DNA from: an uncultured Bacilli bacterium
GTDB lineage: Bacteria > Bacillota_I > Bacilli_A > RFN20 > CAG-826
Direction: 5' to 3'
NCBI GenBank assembly: GCA_944350425.1
Contig: CALVOX010000002.1
Span: 62,001 to 126,000, forward strand
Length of the DNA stretch: 64,000 nucleotides
Both the position numbers and the translations under genes were made by a program. Numbering within the stretch: position 1 is the stretch's first letter; each line of letters starts with the position of its first letter. Under the pieces are notes generated by a model. The model ran no database searches. It had not been told where the DNA came from and was given only the letters and a program-made list of their open reading frames with translations. Positions 48,343-58,819 of the stretch are shown here, one piece after another.

Positions 48343-48373
48343 ATTCTAATCATAAAAAAAAAAAAAAAAACAA
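48343..48373 (-). promoter_or_regulatory. Poly-T promoter, spacer 19 (T17)
   Basis: On the reverse strand TTGTTT (48368-48373), a T17 tract (48354-48370) and TAGAAT (48343-48348) with a 19-base spacer. An alternative -10, TATGAT, directly follows the tract. Confidence 0.55.
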
Positions 48374-48439
48374 GGGTGGTAGCTAGTTTGGAAGATAAAT
48401 GATACTTTTTTGAGACAATATAATGAGATATTTATTTAC

Positions 48440-48916
48440 TTATTTAATTAATGAATCAAGTACCTTAATCATATTTAAAGCATCTTCTTTAGCTCTAACT
48501 TTGTCATTAGCATAAATAATAATACCTTCTTCATTAATTAAATAAGTAGTTCTTACTATTCCCATATATTTTTTACCATACATTGATTTTTCTTTATAGA
48601 CATCGTAATCTTTTAACATATTAGTTGATTCATCACTTAAAAGAGTAAATGGAAGATTATATTTAGATTTAAAATTAATATGAGATTTAACTCCATCTTT
48701 ACTTACTCCAATAACTATAACGTTATAGTTATTAACTAATGTATCATAATTATCTTTATAATTAAGTGCTTCTAAGGTGCATCCACTAGTATTATCTTTT
48801 GGATAAAAATAAAGAATTATCTTTTTATTTAATTTTAATAATGAAGAAAGTGAAACTTCTTCATTATTATCATTTAATAACTTAAATTCTTTAGCTTTAC
48901 TACCTACTTCTAACAT
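48440..48916 (-). CDS. bcp: Thiol peroxidase, peroxiredoxin of the Bcp/PrxQ type
   Basis: A 158-residue cytoplasmic peroxidase that reduces hydrogen peroxide and organic peroxides. The peroxidatic cysteine is C46 in FYPKDNTSGCTLE; the usual TPGC has Ser for Pro here. The second cysteine five residues later in E. coli Bcp is absent (TLEALNYKD), so it should work as a one-Cys enzyme with an external thiol. The C-terminal GIVRTTYLINEEG strand is typical. It is followed on the same strand by no partner; upstream is the HAD gene, 41 bases away. Confidence 0.9.
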   Translation of the reverse strand: MLEVGSKAKEFKLLNDNNEEVSLSSLLKLNKKIILYFYPKDNTSGCTLEALNYKDNYDTLVNNYNVIVIGVSKDGVKSHINFKSKYNLPFTLLSDESTNMLKDYDVYKEKSMYGKKYMGIVRTTYLINEEGIIIYANDKVRAKEDALNMIKVLDSLIK

Positions 48917-48957
48917 ATCTAATTATTATTACCTTTCTTATTATTTAATATTATTAA

Positions 48958-49677
48958 TTATAAATTATTCTCCTTTATTATCTTATTAACTACATTAATT
49001 AATTCACTAAGTGAATTAATTCTATATCTAGTATTATCTATATTACCAAACCCATAAGAAGCATATATAAAGTAAGATGAATCTACTTTTAATGTTTCTA
49101 TTTCATCTTTTTTAGTATCACCAATATAAATAATATGTTTAATATTATATTTATCTTTTAATATTTTTAAATTTTCATGCTTATCTTTTAAAGTATCTCC
49201 TGCACATAAATGATCTAAAAATATATTATTTAGATTAAATAAATATAAATAATTTTCAATATAACCTTTTTCAGCATTTGATACTAAAAATAGATTAAAG
49301 TATTTATTTAACTCTTTTAATACATCTATTTCATTATCATATAGTTTAGGTATAAGATGTTCGTTATTATTTTTAATATAATCTATTTCATCTTTTACCA
49401 TCTCTTTAAAGATATTTAATCCTTCTATTTCATTAAATTTATCATTAAATAATAGTTTTACTGTCTCTAGTGGTGTTAACCCCATAAATGATTTAACTTC
49501 ATTTAAATCTACATATTTTGCTATATTTAATCTTTTAAAAGTAAGATTATATGATTTAGTAAGTAAAGTCGTAGCATCCCATAAAGTACCATCTAAATCA
49601 AAAAATAATGCTACTTCATTACTTTCTTTATAATTTTTAGTTATATTATTCTTATTATTAATATTATCTAATTCCAT
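48958..49677 (-). CDS. HAD-superfamily hydrolase, phosphoglycolate-phosphatase type
   Basis: A 239-residue cytoplasmic phosphatase. Motif I is FFDLDGTLWD with nucleophile D27 and acid/base D29. Motif II is FLVSNAE, and motif III/IV is the lysine region with YIGDTKKDEIE. A helical cap lies between motif I and II, as in the PGP/Gph branch. The substrate is not determined by sequence. It runs in the same direction as bcp and may share its transcript. Confidence 0.85.
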   Translation of the reverse strand: MELDNINNKNNITKNYKESNEVALFFDLDGTLWDATTLLTKSYNLTFKRLNIAKYVDLNEVKSFMGLTPLETVKLLFNDKFNEIEGLNIFKEMVKDEIDYIKNNNEHLIPKLYDNEIDVLKELNKYFNLFLVSNAEKGYIENYLYLFNLNNIFLDHLCAGDTLKDKHENLKILKDKYNIKHIIYIGDTKKDEIETLKVDSSYFIYASYGFGNIDNTRYRINSLSELINVVNKIIKENNL

Positions 49678-49827
49678 CTTTATTATTCTTCCTTACAACT
49701 ACCTTAGTTTTATAAGTATATCAATTTTTTTATATTTAATGCACCAAAACAATTTATAAGTAATCTTATTAAACATATATACTTTATAAACTCCTAAAAA
49801 TATAAAGTGTATTCTCTATATATAAAT

Positions 49828-49857
49828 AAATAGGACTAGATAATTCTAGTCCTATTT
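49828..49857 (-). terminator. Terminator after the DUF3737 gene
   Basis: AAATAGGACTAG / CTAGTCCTATTT with loop ATAATT, followed on the reverse strand by a T-rich tail. Confidence 0.85.
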
Positions 49858-49886
49858 ATATTTGTTACTTAATTGTTTTATTAATA

Positions 49887-50783
49887 CTATTTAGATAAAT
49901 ATGTTATTTCACAATCAAATGGATATTTAGAATCATCGGTTTTAATTATTTCTTTAATCTTTCCATTATTCATAATTATCTTACCACTTCTTACATTTTT
50001 AATTGATTCAATATCTCCATTAATACTTGCATCTACATCGCTATATTCAAAAGATAAATCAGTATCAATCATCTCTGAATTAATAAGTTTTAAGTTATTA
50101 GCATAACATAATGGTTGAGTACCAATAATCTTACAATTAATAAATGTAAGATTATTTGAATACCATCCTAAATATTCTCCTTTAATAACACTATTTCTTA
50201 CAATAACATTATTTGTATGCCAAAAAGCATCTTTCGTGTCTAAAATAGAATTATTTATTTCTAAATTATTGATATATTGAAAAGAATATTTACCTTTAAA
50301 GTTAATATTGTCTAACTTTATATTATTTCCTTCAAAGAAGAGATATTCTCCTTCAATCGTTAAATTAGTTCCTTTTATATTGGAAGATTTCCATCCAAAT
50401 TCATTTGAAGATATTTCTAGATTTTCTAAAACAATATCTTCACATTCTCTAATTCCTTTAATTCCAAGTAATTTAGAATCTTTAATTACTATATTTTTAG
50501 AGTACCATAAAGAAGCTCTAGTATTTACACTCAAAGTAGTATCTTTTATTAATAAATCTTCATCATGCCATAAAGGATAACGAAGATCTAAAAAAGAAGA
50601 TAAAAGAATAATCTTTTTACATTCTTTTAAAGCACTTTCTCCATCTTCATCTCCTTCAATACGAATATTATTTAAAATGGTTTTATTTAAACCATAAAGA
50701 GCTCTTTCTTCGCCATATCTTTTATTTTCGATCAAATTAAATTCTTTTTTATATTTTTCTAAATCTTTTATATCTAGCATCAT
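49887..50783 (-). CDS. DUF3737 family protein (right-handed beta-helix)
   Basis: A 298-residue cytoplasmic protein of the DUF3737 family common in Firmicutes and Mollicutes. The whole body is a series of short repeats (ASLWYSKNIVIKDS, FGWKSSNIKGTNL, FWHTNNVIVRNSVI, LGWYSNNLTFINC) that form beta-helix coils, each with an aromatic-W/Y-x-x-N pattern. The start ENKRYGEERALYG is characteristic. No catalytic residues are established for the family, although it is sometimes annotated as a hydrolase. Confidence 0.85.
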   Translation of the reverse strand: MMLDIKDLEKYKKEFNLIENKRYGEERALYGLNKTILNNIRIEGDEDGESALKECKKIILLSSFLDLRYPLWHDEDLLIKDTTLSVNTRASLWYSKNIVIKDSKLLGIKGIRECEDIVLENLEISSNEFGWKSSNIKGTNLTIEGEYLFFEGNNIKLDNINFKGKYSFQYINNLEINNSILDTKDAFWHTNNVIVRNSVIKGEYLGWYSNNLTFINCKIIGTQPLCYANNLKLINSEMIDTDLSFEYSDVDASINGDIESIKNVRSGKIIMNNGKIKEIIKTDDSKYPFDCEITYLSK

Positions 50784-50930
50784 AATTTACTTTTCGAAAA
50801 CATATTAATACCTAAACTTAAGTTTAGGTCAAGATGTTATTTTAATTTATTTTTATCTTACTCTTAATCCTTAACAAAATAAATTAATATACATAAGACT
50901 TTTCCTTTACTTTATGCTAATATTTTTAAC

Positions 50931-51986
50931 ATGAATAAGACAAAATTAAAAATAAATATGTACGCTAAAGGCTTAAACATTAAAGGCCAAGGTGTAGGTT
51001 CAAATTTCTTTGAACAAGTTGATTTAGTTAAAAAAATTGATAGTTTAGAAGTAAGTATTAATGGGAATAATCCTTCTAAATATGATATTAATCATTTTCA
51101 TACGGTTAATCCTTCTTTATATTTAAAATATCGTAAAAAGAATATCAATATATGTTATGTTCATTTTATTCCTGATCCTAATGATGGTAGTTTAAAAATG
51201 CCTAAATGGATGTTTAATATCTATTCTAAATATGTAAGAAAGTTTTATTCTAAAGCTGATGAAGTAATTGTAGTTAATCCTTATTATATTAATGATTTAG
51301 TAAATAAACTTAATTTAAATAGAGATAATATCACTTACATACCTAACTATGTAAGTGATAAGAAATTCTTTAAAATAGAAGATAAAGAATTACTTAATAA
51401 GATAAAAGATGAATTTAATATACCTAAAGATAAATTTATTGTTTTAGGAGTAGGACAAACTCAAACTAGAAAAGGGGTATTAGATTTTGTTGAAGTAGCA
51501 AAAAGGAATAAAGATAAATTCTTTATCTGGGCTGGTGGATTTTCTTTTGGAAAAATAACTAGTGGATATGAAGAAATTAAAAAGGTAATGGATAATCCTC
51601 CTAGTAATGTTAAGTTTTTAGGAATTATCTCTCGAGAAAGAATGAATGAAATATTTAATATTTCAGACATATTATTTCTACCATCATATCAAGAATTATT
51701 CCCAGTTACTTTATTAGAATGTATTAATGTTACTAAACCATTCTTAGTAAGAGATTTAACTTTATATAAAGATATCTTCTTCTCTCCTTACTTAGTAGGA
51801 CATAATAATGATGAATTTAGTGATATCATCACTAAATTAAGTATTGATAAAGATTATTACTTAAAAGGAGAATCTTACTCTAAAGAAATAAAAGAATTTT
51901 ATAGTGAAAAGAATGTTAAGAAGTTATGGGAAGATTATTACTTTAGAATCTATAATAAATATCCTAATAAACATCATTCTAAATAG
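50931..51986 (+). CDS. GT4 glycosyltransferase, LafB/CpoA-like
   Basis: A 351-residue glycosyltransferase with the GT-B fold. The N-terminus INMYAKGLNIKGQGVGS is like the alpha-galactosyltransferases LafB/CpoA that extend glucosyl-diacylglycerol to make glycolipid anchors. VLGVGQTQTRKGVLDF opens the nucleotide-sugar domain and PSYQELFPVTLLEC is the E(x7)E motif. No signal or membrane helix is present; these enzymes bind the inner face of the membrane. The related first-step enzyme is not in the window, so the lipid-glycosylation role is inference from similarity. No clear ribosome site precedes the ATG. Confidence 0.78.
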   Translation: MNKTKLKINMYAKGLNIKGQGVGSNFFEQVDLVKKIDSLEVSINGNNPSKYDINHFHTVNPSLYLKYRKKNINICYVHFIPDPNDGSLKMPKWMFNIYSKYVRKFYSKADEVIVVNPYYINDLVNKLNLNRDNITYIPNYVSDKKFFKIEDKELLNKIKDEFNIPKDKFIVLGVGQTQTRKGVLDFVEVAKRNKDKFFIWAGGFSFGKITSGYEEIKKVMDNPPSNVKFLGIISRERMNEIFNISDILFLPSYQELFPVTLLECINVTKPFLVRDLTLYKDIFFSPYLVGHNNDEFSDIITKLSIDKDYYLKGESYSKEIKEFYSEKNVKKLWEDYYFRIYNKYPNKHHSK

Positions 51987-52011
51987 AATTAAATATATAA
52001 GTTAAATAATT

Positions 52012-52049
52012 AAAATAGGTCAACCTTATAAAAGTGGTTGACCTATTTT
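52012..52049. terminator. Bidirectional terminator between the GT4 gene and groL
   Basis: AAAATAGGTCAACC / GGTTGACCTATTTT with loop TTATAAAAGT; the flanks are A/T-rich on both sides and the genes converge on it. Confidence 0.88.
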
Positions 52050-52086
52050 ATTAAATATAAAGTGAATAAGATGATTGATAATCTAA

Positions 52087-53730
<1,644 letters not shown>

Positions 53731-53997
53731 TTATTTAATAACCGCGATAATATCTTCATCTTTAATTAAAAGATATTCATCATCGTTATCTTTATATTTA
53801 GTAGTTGAATACTCTTTAAAAATAACTTTTACTCCTTTAACGAGTTCTTTATTTTTAACTTCACTTCCTACTTCAACAATATTTGCAACATTTCCTTCAT
53901 CTTTTTTAGTAGTTGAAATGATAATGGAACCGACCTTTTTTTCTTCTTTAATTTCGTCTTTTTTTAGTAAACAATAGTTATTTAATGGTTGAATCAT
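53731..53997 (-). CDS. groS: Co-chaperonin GroES (Cpn10)
   Basis: 88 residues from ATG 53997 (AGGAGG eight bases before it). A longer reading from 54054 would add 19 residues that do not belong to the family. MIQPLNNYCLLKKDE, KKVGSIIIS and FKEYSTTKY are the conserved parts. The mobile loop (EEKKVGSIIISTTKKDEG) is short. It forms the lid of the GroEL chamber. Confidence 0.95.
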   Translation of the reverse strand: MIQPLNNYCLLKKDEIKEEKKVGSIIISTTKKDEGNVANIVEVGSEVKNKELVKGVKVIFKEYSTTKYKDNDDEYLLIKDEDIIAVIK

Positions 53998-54026
53998 ATT
54001 GAATCCTCCTTTTAAAACCATAAATA

Positions 54027-54054
54027 ATTGTAAACCACTTTTTAGCAAATGCAA
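54027..54054 (-). promoter_or_regulatory. groSL promoter
   Basis: On the reverse strand TTGCAT (54049-54054) and TACAAT (54027-54032), 16-base spacer; the -35 lies inside the CIRCE-like element. Confidence 0.7.
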
Positions 54055-54068
54055 GCAAAGAGTGCTAA
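54042..54068 (-). promoter_or_regulatory. Degenerate CIRCE operator (HrcA site)
   Basis: The left half TTAGCACTC is perfect on the reverse strand; after a nine-base spacer the right half reads ATTTGCTAA instead of GAGTGCTAA, six of nine matching. HrcA probably binds with reduced affinity, and heat-shock control of groSL may be partial. Confidence 0.75.
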
Positions 54069-54227
54069 ATAATTTTATATCGATATATTCTTATATTTAA
54101 TTTATACGATAAAATCGATAGTAATTTCTTTTTGGTTAACAATAAAAAATTTTTAGAAATTAATTAAAATAAACTAGACCTAAAGTAAAGTTTATGTTTT
54201 ATAATTTAACAAAAATGAGGCAAAAAA

Positions 54228-54668
54228 ATGAAATATTCAATTGGACAAATTTCTGAAAAATTTAATTTAACTATTTCACAAATAAGATATTACGATAAAG
54301 AAGGCTTACTTCCTAATCTCAAACGAGTTAATGGAGTAAGAAAATTTGATGATAACGATGTAGAAACAATCTTTTTAATCGAATGTCTTAAAAAGTGTGG
54401 ACTTCAAATTAAAGAGATAAAACAATTTATTGAATGGACTAAACAAGGCGATAATACGATTGATCTAAGATTAGAATTTTTTAATAAACAAAAACAAAAA
54501 GTAGAAAAAGAAATGCAAGAACTTAATAAAGTTTTAGATATGGTTAAATATAAATGTTGGTATTATCAAAAAGCTAAAGAGTTAAATTCCATAAATAAGT
54601 TGGAAGAAAATAAGAAAGACCTTACTCCTTCATCTATTCAAAAATTATATGATAAAGCTCATTCTTAA
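54228..54668 (+). CDS. MerR-family transcription regulator
   Basis: A 146-residue regulator: N-terminal winged helix with YSIGQISEKFNLTISQIRYYDKEGLLP (about 3-29; the typical RYYDKEGLL block), then a dimerisation coiled coil (about 85-115, KQKQKVEKEMQEL). The C-terminal effector part is short with only one cysteine (KCWYY), so metal sensing is unlikely; it resembles the AdhR/stress-type MerR branch. Target genes are not evident; it diverges from groSL. Confidence 0.87.
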   Translation: MKYSIGQISEKFNLTISQIRYYDKEGLLPNLKRVNGVRKFDDNDVETIFLIECLKKCGLQIKEIKQFIEWTKQGDNTIDLRLEFFNKQKQKVEKEMQELNKVLDMVKYKCWYYQKAKELNSINKLEENKKDLTPSSIQKLYDKAHS

Positions 54669-54687
54669 TTATTAAACTAAATAAAAA

Positions 54688-54717
54688 TACCTTTAAATGA
54701 AAATTCATTTAAAGGTA
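54688..54717. terminator. Terminator between the MerR gene and tRNA-Leu
   Basis: TACCTTTAAATGAA / TTCATTTAAAGGTA, almost perfect palindrome with T/A runs on both sides; serves both strands. Confidence 0.7.
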
Positions 54718-54735
54718 ATAAAGTTTATCTAAATG

Positions 54736-54819
54736 TGGCCCAAGTCGGACTCGAACCGACACAGTATCGCTACCATTGGATTTTGAGTCCAACGCGTCTA
54801 CCAATTTCGCCATTAGGCC
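54736..54819 (-). tRNA. tRNA-Leu (anticodon CAA)
   Basis: 84 bases, class II cloverleaf. Acceptor GGCCTAA / TTGGGCC, D arm with TGGTAGACG, anticodon stem TTGGA / TCCAA with loop CTCAAAA (anticodon CAA, reads TTG), long variable arm, T arm GTTCGAGTC. CCA is not encoded. Confidence 0.96.
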
Positions 54820-54836
54820 AAGTGCTATATATAATA

Positions 54837-55160
54837 TTATTTTTTATTTAACTTTTCATTAAGTTTTTCTACAAATTCTGCATTTTGTTTACTAAGATAA
54901 ATATTCTTATACTTATTAGATCTTTTTAAAAATATAACTCCAAATATTAAAAGAATTATTGCTACTCCAATTAAAACAAATAAATACCAAGAAGATGCTA
55001 TATCTTGAATTGGATTAAGATAAGAAACAACAAGTAAACTTAAAATAATAATTAAAGCAATACCAACAAAAATAAATCCAATAGTCATCGTAACATTAGA
55101 TTTTTTTAATATAACTTCTTTATCTAACTTTGATATTTCTTCTTCATTAAATCTAATCAT
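54837..55160 (-). CDS. Small membrane protein with two transmembrane segments
   Basis: A 107-residue protein with hydrophobic helices at about 25-47 (TIGFIFVGIALIIILSLL) and 58-78 (YLFVLIGVAIILLIFGVIF), and charged ends. Both ends probably face the cytoplasm. Family not recognised. It is 17 bases from the tRNA-Leu end, on the same strand. Confidence 0.65.
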   Translation of the reverse strand: MIRFNEEEISKLDKEVILKKSNVTMTIGFIFVGIALIIILSLLVVSYLNPIQDIASSWYLFVLIGVAIILLIFGVIFLKRSNKYKNIYLSKQNAEFVEKLNEKLNKK

Positions 55161-55236
55161 AATTACCTCAATCCTTTAAAAGTAAAATAATTATACTTAA
55201 AAAGTATATTTAATCATAGTTTAATTAATTTTAAGT

Positions 55237-55632
55237 TTAATATTTAGCATGATAAGCATAAGGAATTAATTCTATTGCTTTTACTTTCTTTAAACCATTA
55301 TTAGTATTAATAATTACATAGCAATCAGGAATATAATCAGAAAATATTTGACGGCAATTACCACATGGACTCATTATTTCATCATTTTCTCCATTAACTG
55401 CTACTATTGTATCAAATTCTCTTTTCCCATCTGTTAAAGCTTTACCTAAAGCAATTTGTTCAGCGCATGCTCCATGAACTGAATAGACATTAATTCCTAA
55501 ATAAATGCTTCCATCTTTACATCTTAAAGCTGAACCAACAGTATGATTAAAATTTATTCCATCATAATTCTTTTTAATTACTTCTTTAGCTTTTTCAATT
55601 AATTCATAATCTAAACTATTTAATTCTTCCAT
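55237..55632 (-). CDS. cdd: Cytidine deaminase family enzyme
   Basis: A 131-residue zinc hydrolase that deaminates cytidine/deoxycytidine to uridine in pyrimidine salvage. The zinc site is C56-AE58 in HGACAEQIAL and C90/C93 in SPCGNCRQ, with E58 the proton shuttle. The HGACAEQ form (His-Gly before the motif, Gln instead of Arg) is that of a Firmicute branch that also includes blasticidin-deaminase-like proteins, so a close nucleoside analogue substrate is possible. A GGTAATC-type ribosome site precedes the ATG; gene 28 bases upstream is a GNAT protein. Confidence 0.88.
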   Translation of the reverse strand: MEELNSLDYELIEKAKEVIKKNYDGINFNHTVGSALRCKDGSIYLGINVYSVHGACAEQIALGKALTDGKREFDTIVAVNGENDEIMSPCGNCRQIFSDYIPDCYVIINTNNGLKKVKAIELIPYAYHAKY

Positions 55633-55660
55633 ATTGATTACCTTTCAATATTTTTAAATA

Positions 55661-56119
55661 TTATTCTAAATGCTTATGATACATTCTTGTTTCATGAATT
55701 CCATCTTCTTCTTTTACCATAGTTAAGAATTTATAGCCATATCTTCCATATAAACTAGTATGGTCGGTTACTAAATATAAATCTAAAATTCCTTTAGATT
55801 CCATATCTACTTCTACTAGATTAAGCAAAGTTTTTGCTATACCATGGTGGCGATATTCTCCTTCAACATATAAAGCGCAGATATTTGGAGTTAAATCTTT
55901 CCTTAAATGAAAATCATTATCGATCACTCCTACTCCAGCTACTATACTTTCATGATCTAAACAAAGAAACCAACAATAGTTAGTTTTCTTGTTAATATAG
56001 TCTTCAAAACACTTGATATATTCTTCAACAGGTACATTAAATTTAGAGTTAAACCATTTAGCGGCATCAATTTTTAAATCAGGTCTGTCTCTTAAAGTAA
56101 CATAGACTAGTTTATTCAT
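55661..56119 (-). CDS. GNAT-family N-acetyltransferase
   Basis: A 152-residue acetyltransferase. Visible are ICALYVEGEYRHHGIAKTLL (strand 4 plus acetyl-CoA loop RHHGIA) and YGRYGYKFL at the end, both standard for GNAT enzymes of unknown substrate. GAAAAGAAA weak ribosome site precedes the ATG. It probably shares a transcript with the cytidine deaminase gene. Confidence 0.85.
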   Translation of the reverse strand: MNKLVYVTLRDRPDLKIDAAKWFNSKFNVPVEEYIKCFEDYINKKTNYCWFLCLDHESIVAGVGVIDNDFHLRKDLTPNICALYVEGEYRHHGIAKTLLNLVEVDMESKGILDLYLVTDHTSLYGRYGYKFLTMVKEEDGIHETRMYHKHLE

Positions 56120-56217
56120 TTCTTTTCCTTTCTTTTATTAAATAATTCTTAAATTAATATAACATATTAATCTTATATTTAAAGAATATACAACCTAAAT
56201 TCATAAGCCTTAAAAAT

Positions 56218-56247
56218 AAAAAAGCATAGTGACGATACTATGTTTTT
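56218..56247 (-). terminator. Terminator after tRNA-Arg
   Basis: CATAGT / ACTATG hairpin flanked by A-run and T-run immediately after the tRNA-Arg 3' end. Confidence 0.65.
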
Positions 56248-56251
56248 CTTT

Positions 56252-56325
56252 TGGCATGCCTAAGAGGAATCGAACCTCTAAATCTGACTTCGGAGATCAG
56301 CGGTTTACCATTAACCTATAGGCAT
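56252..56325 (-). tRNA. tRNA-Arg (anticodon CCG)
   Basis: 74 bases including an encoded CCA. Acceptor ATGCCTA / TAGGCAT, D stem GGTT / AACC with a short loop, anticodon stem CTGAT / GTCAG with loop CTCCGAA (anticodon CCG, reads CGG), T arm AGAGG / CCTCT with TTCGATT. The codon CGG is rare in such AT-rich genomes. Confidence 0.93.
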
Positions 56326-56420
56326 ATAAATATATATTATTCTTTTAAAATAACTTTAATATTTTAAATTAAGTATGTAATAAATTTAAGTAAAAGTTGA
56401 TTAGAATAATATATAAATAT

Positions 56421-56446
56421 AAAAACGTGGAACTAACCACGTTTTT
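56421..56446 (-). terminator. Terminator after the EF-G-like gene
   Basis: AAAAACGTGG / CCACGTTTTT with loop AACTAA, just after the stop at 56467. Confidence 0.88.
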
Positions 56447-56466
56447 ATATTCAAAAGGAGTAATGC

Positions 56467-58521
56467 CTATTTAAGTTTATTTTCTTCAATTACTTTATCT
56501 TTTAAGTTAGCAGGCACTTCTTGATATTCTTCAAACTCTCTAACGAAATATCCTCCACCTTGAGTAATTGATTTAAGTTTAGCTGAATATTCACTAATTT
56601 CAGCTTCTGGAATAGATGCAATAATCTTTTGAGATTCACTACCATCTTCTTCCATCATAATATTTTTAGCTCTTCTAGTATTTAAATCAGAGATAACATC
56701 ACCAATATATTGGTTTTCAACATAGATAGTAACTTTCATGATAGGCTCTAAAATAATAGGTTTACAGTTCATATATGCTTCTTTAAAAGCTAGAATTGCA
56801 GCCATTTTAAAGGCCATTTCATTTGAATCAACTGGGTGATATTTACCATCTTTAAGTGTACCTTTTACTCCAATTACTGGGAATCCTGCTAAGAGACCAC
56901 TTTGTAAAGCTTCATAGAAACCTTTTTCAACAGCAGGGAAATATTGTTTAGGAACACTTCCTCCAAAGACTGTTTCTTCAAATTTATTTTCTTCACATGG
57001 TTCAAAATCCATGACTACAACACCATAGAATCCACTACCACCTGATTGTTTAATATATCTACCTGTTGCTTCAGCTTTACCTTTAATCGATTCACGATAA
57101 ACTACCTTAGGTTTAGATACTTTAGTATTAATCTTATATGTATTTTTTAATTTATCTAAGATATAGGAAACATGGAAGTTGCCAAGCCCACCAACTAAAA
57201 GTTGTTTAGTCTCTTGATTTCTTTTAACTTCAACTGTTGGATCTTCTAAGACAATCTTTTGTAAAACATTTGAGAGTTTATCTTCATCTTTCTTATTTTC
57301 AACTTCAATTCCTCTAAAATATACCGCCGTTGGATATTTAGGCTTTTTAAAAGCAATTATACGTTTAGGGTCTGATAATGTATCACCAGTTTTTATACCT
57401 TCAACTTTAGAAATAGCACAAATATCTCCAGCACCAACTTTTTCTACTGGTATTTGTTTTTTACCTAATAAATAGAATAGATTAGATACTTTAAAATCAC
57501 TATTTAATTCATAAGAATGAATAGTATCACCTAAAGATAATGAACCACTATTAATCTTTAATATATTTATAGTTCCAGCATAAACATCGACCATAGTTTT
57601 AAAAACATAAGCACTAAATGGTTCTTCATTTTTACTTAATACTTCAACTTCATTTCCATTTTCATCATGAGCTTCAAAGGAATTTAAATCACTAGGTGAA
57701 GGTAAATATTCACTTGTCATATGAAGCAAAGTATGACAACCGATAGTTTTAGTAGCACAACCTACAATTAAAGGAGTAATATCACCATCTAAAACACCTT
57801 TTCTTAAACCTTGAGAAATTTCTTCTTTAGTTAAAGTTTCACCTGCAAAGAATTTATCAAGAAGTTCATCGTTACTAGTAGCAACAGCCTCTAGAACCAT
57901 GTTGTTATATTCTAAGACGATACCTTTTTTATCTTCATAAATTGGTGCATCGACACATTTTTCACCATCAAATATTCTTGCATTTAAAGTAACGCAGTTA
58001 GCAAAACCATCAAATTGATCTGCATGACCTAAAGGATATGAAAATGGTGCAACTTTTTTACCTAATTTATCTCTTATTTCTTCTAATAATGCATCAAAGT
58101 CAATTCCTTCTTTATCCATTTTATTAACATAAATAATAGTTGGAATATTTTTCTTTCTTAGCATTTTAAAATGCTTGATAGTACCTTGTTGAACGCCTGA
58201 AGTTGCGTCAATAACTAAAATTGCTCCTTTTACACAAGAAGTAACACCGATAATTTCACCTACGAAATCATCGTTTCCTGGAAGGTCTATAAAATTATAA
58301 CGATAGCCTTCATATTCAACTGGAACAATAGAACCTTGGATAGAAGAAAGTCTATCTTGTTCTTCTTTAAGATAATCACTGATAGTTGTTCCTTTTTCTA
58401 CACTTCCTTTTGTAGGACTATCAGTAGCTACTTGATATAAGGATTCTACTAAAGTCGTCTTACCTGAGCCTTGGTGTCCAAGTATGACGACATTCCTTAT
58501 TTTGTCGGGACTAAAACTCAT
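56467..58521 (-). CDS. EF-G-like translational GTPase (EF-G paralogue)
   Basis: A 684-residue five-domain GTPase of the EF-G superfamily. G1 GHQGSGKT (15-22), G3 DLPGNDDF (78-85), G4 NKMD (132-135). Canonical EF-G has DTPGHVDF at G3; here the His that activates water is Asn. It also has GTTISDYLKEEQDR for the switch region instead of RGITITSAA. These differences mark the EF-G-like branch that replaces or supplements EF-G for recycling or unknown tasks. Domains II-V are intact (VEKVGAGDICAISKVEG, GFYGVVVMDFEP, YMNCKPIILEPIM). GGAGG precedes the ATG. Confidence 0.88.
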   Translation of the reverse strand: MSFSPDKIRNVVILGHQGSGKTTLVESLYQVATDSPTKGSVEKGTTISDYLKEEQDRLSSIQGSIVPVEYEGYRYNFIDLPGNDDFVGEIIGVTSCVKGAILVIDATSGVQQGTIKHFKMLRKKNIPTIIYVNKMDKEGIDFDALLEEIRDKLGKKVAPFSYPLGHADQFDGFANCVTLNARIFDGEKCVDAPIYEDKKGIVLEYNNMVLEAVATSNDELLDKFFAGETLTKEEISQGLRKGVLDGDITPLIVGCATKTIGCHTLLHMTSEYLPSPSDLNSFEAHDENGNEVEVLSKNEEPFSAYVFKTMVDVYAGTINILKINSGSLSLGDTIHSYELNSDFKVSNLFYLLGKKQIPVEKVGAGDICAISKVEGIKTGDTLSDPKRIIAFKKPKYPTAVYFRGIEVENKKDEDKLSNVLQKIVLEDPTVEVKRNQETKQLLVGGLGNFHVSYILDKLKNTYKINTKVSKPKVVYRESIKGKAEATGRYIKQSGGSGFYGVVVMDFEPCEENKFEETVFGGSVPKQYFPAVEKGFYEALQSGLLAGFPVIGVKGTLKDGKYHPVDSNEMAFKMAAILAFKEAYMNCKPIILEPIMKVTIYVENQYIGDVISDLNTRRAKNIMMEEDGSESQKIIASIPEAEISEYSAKLKSITQGGGYFVREFEEYQEVPANLKDKVIEENKLK

Positions 58522-58819
58522 TATTTTTCCTCCTAATTATGTGAAGAGTTTTTTGAATAACTGAATTAATGATAACACGAACTTAAGAAAATACACATAT
58601 ATTTTTATTATTAATTAAGATTTTTATTTTTATTAAGAAAGAAGGATAAAAATAATAAAAATAAGAATGAAAATTGCAAAAATATAATTTTAGTTTTAAA
58701 TACTAGATATAATAGTTTTTGGAATCTTAAAATTTAAATATCAATGATATTTATGTTGCAATCTTCATTTTTTAGTGTAATATAATGTTAAGCGAAGTTA
58801 TCGCTATTTGGTTTTGTTT

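Noticed and set aside
53998-54054. 19-residue N-terminal extension of GroES
   Set aside because: GroES proteins begin at the MIQPL position; AGGAGG is placed for the ATG at 53997.
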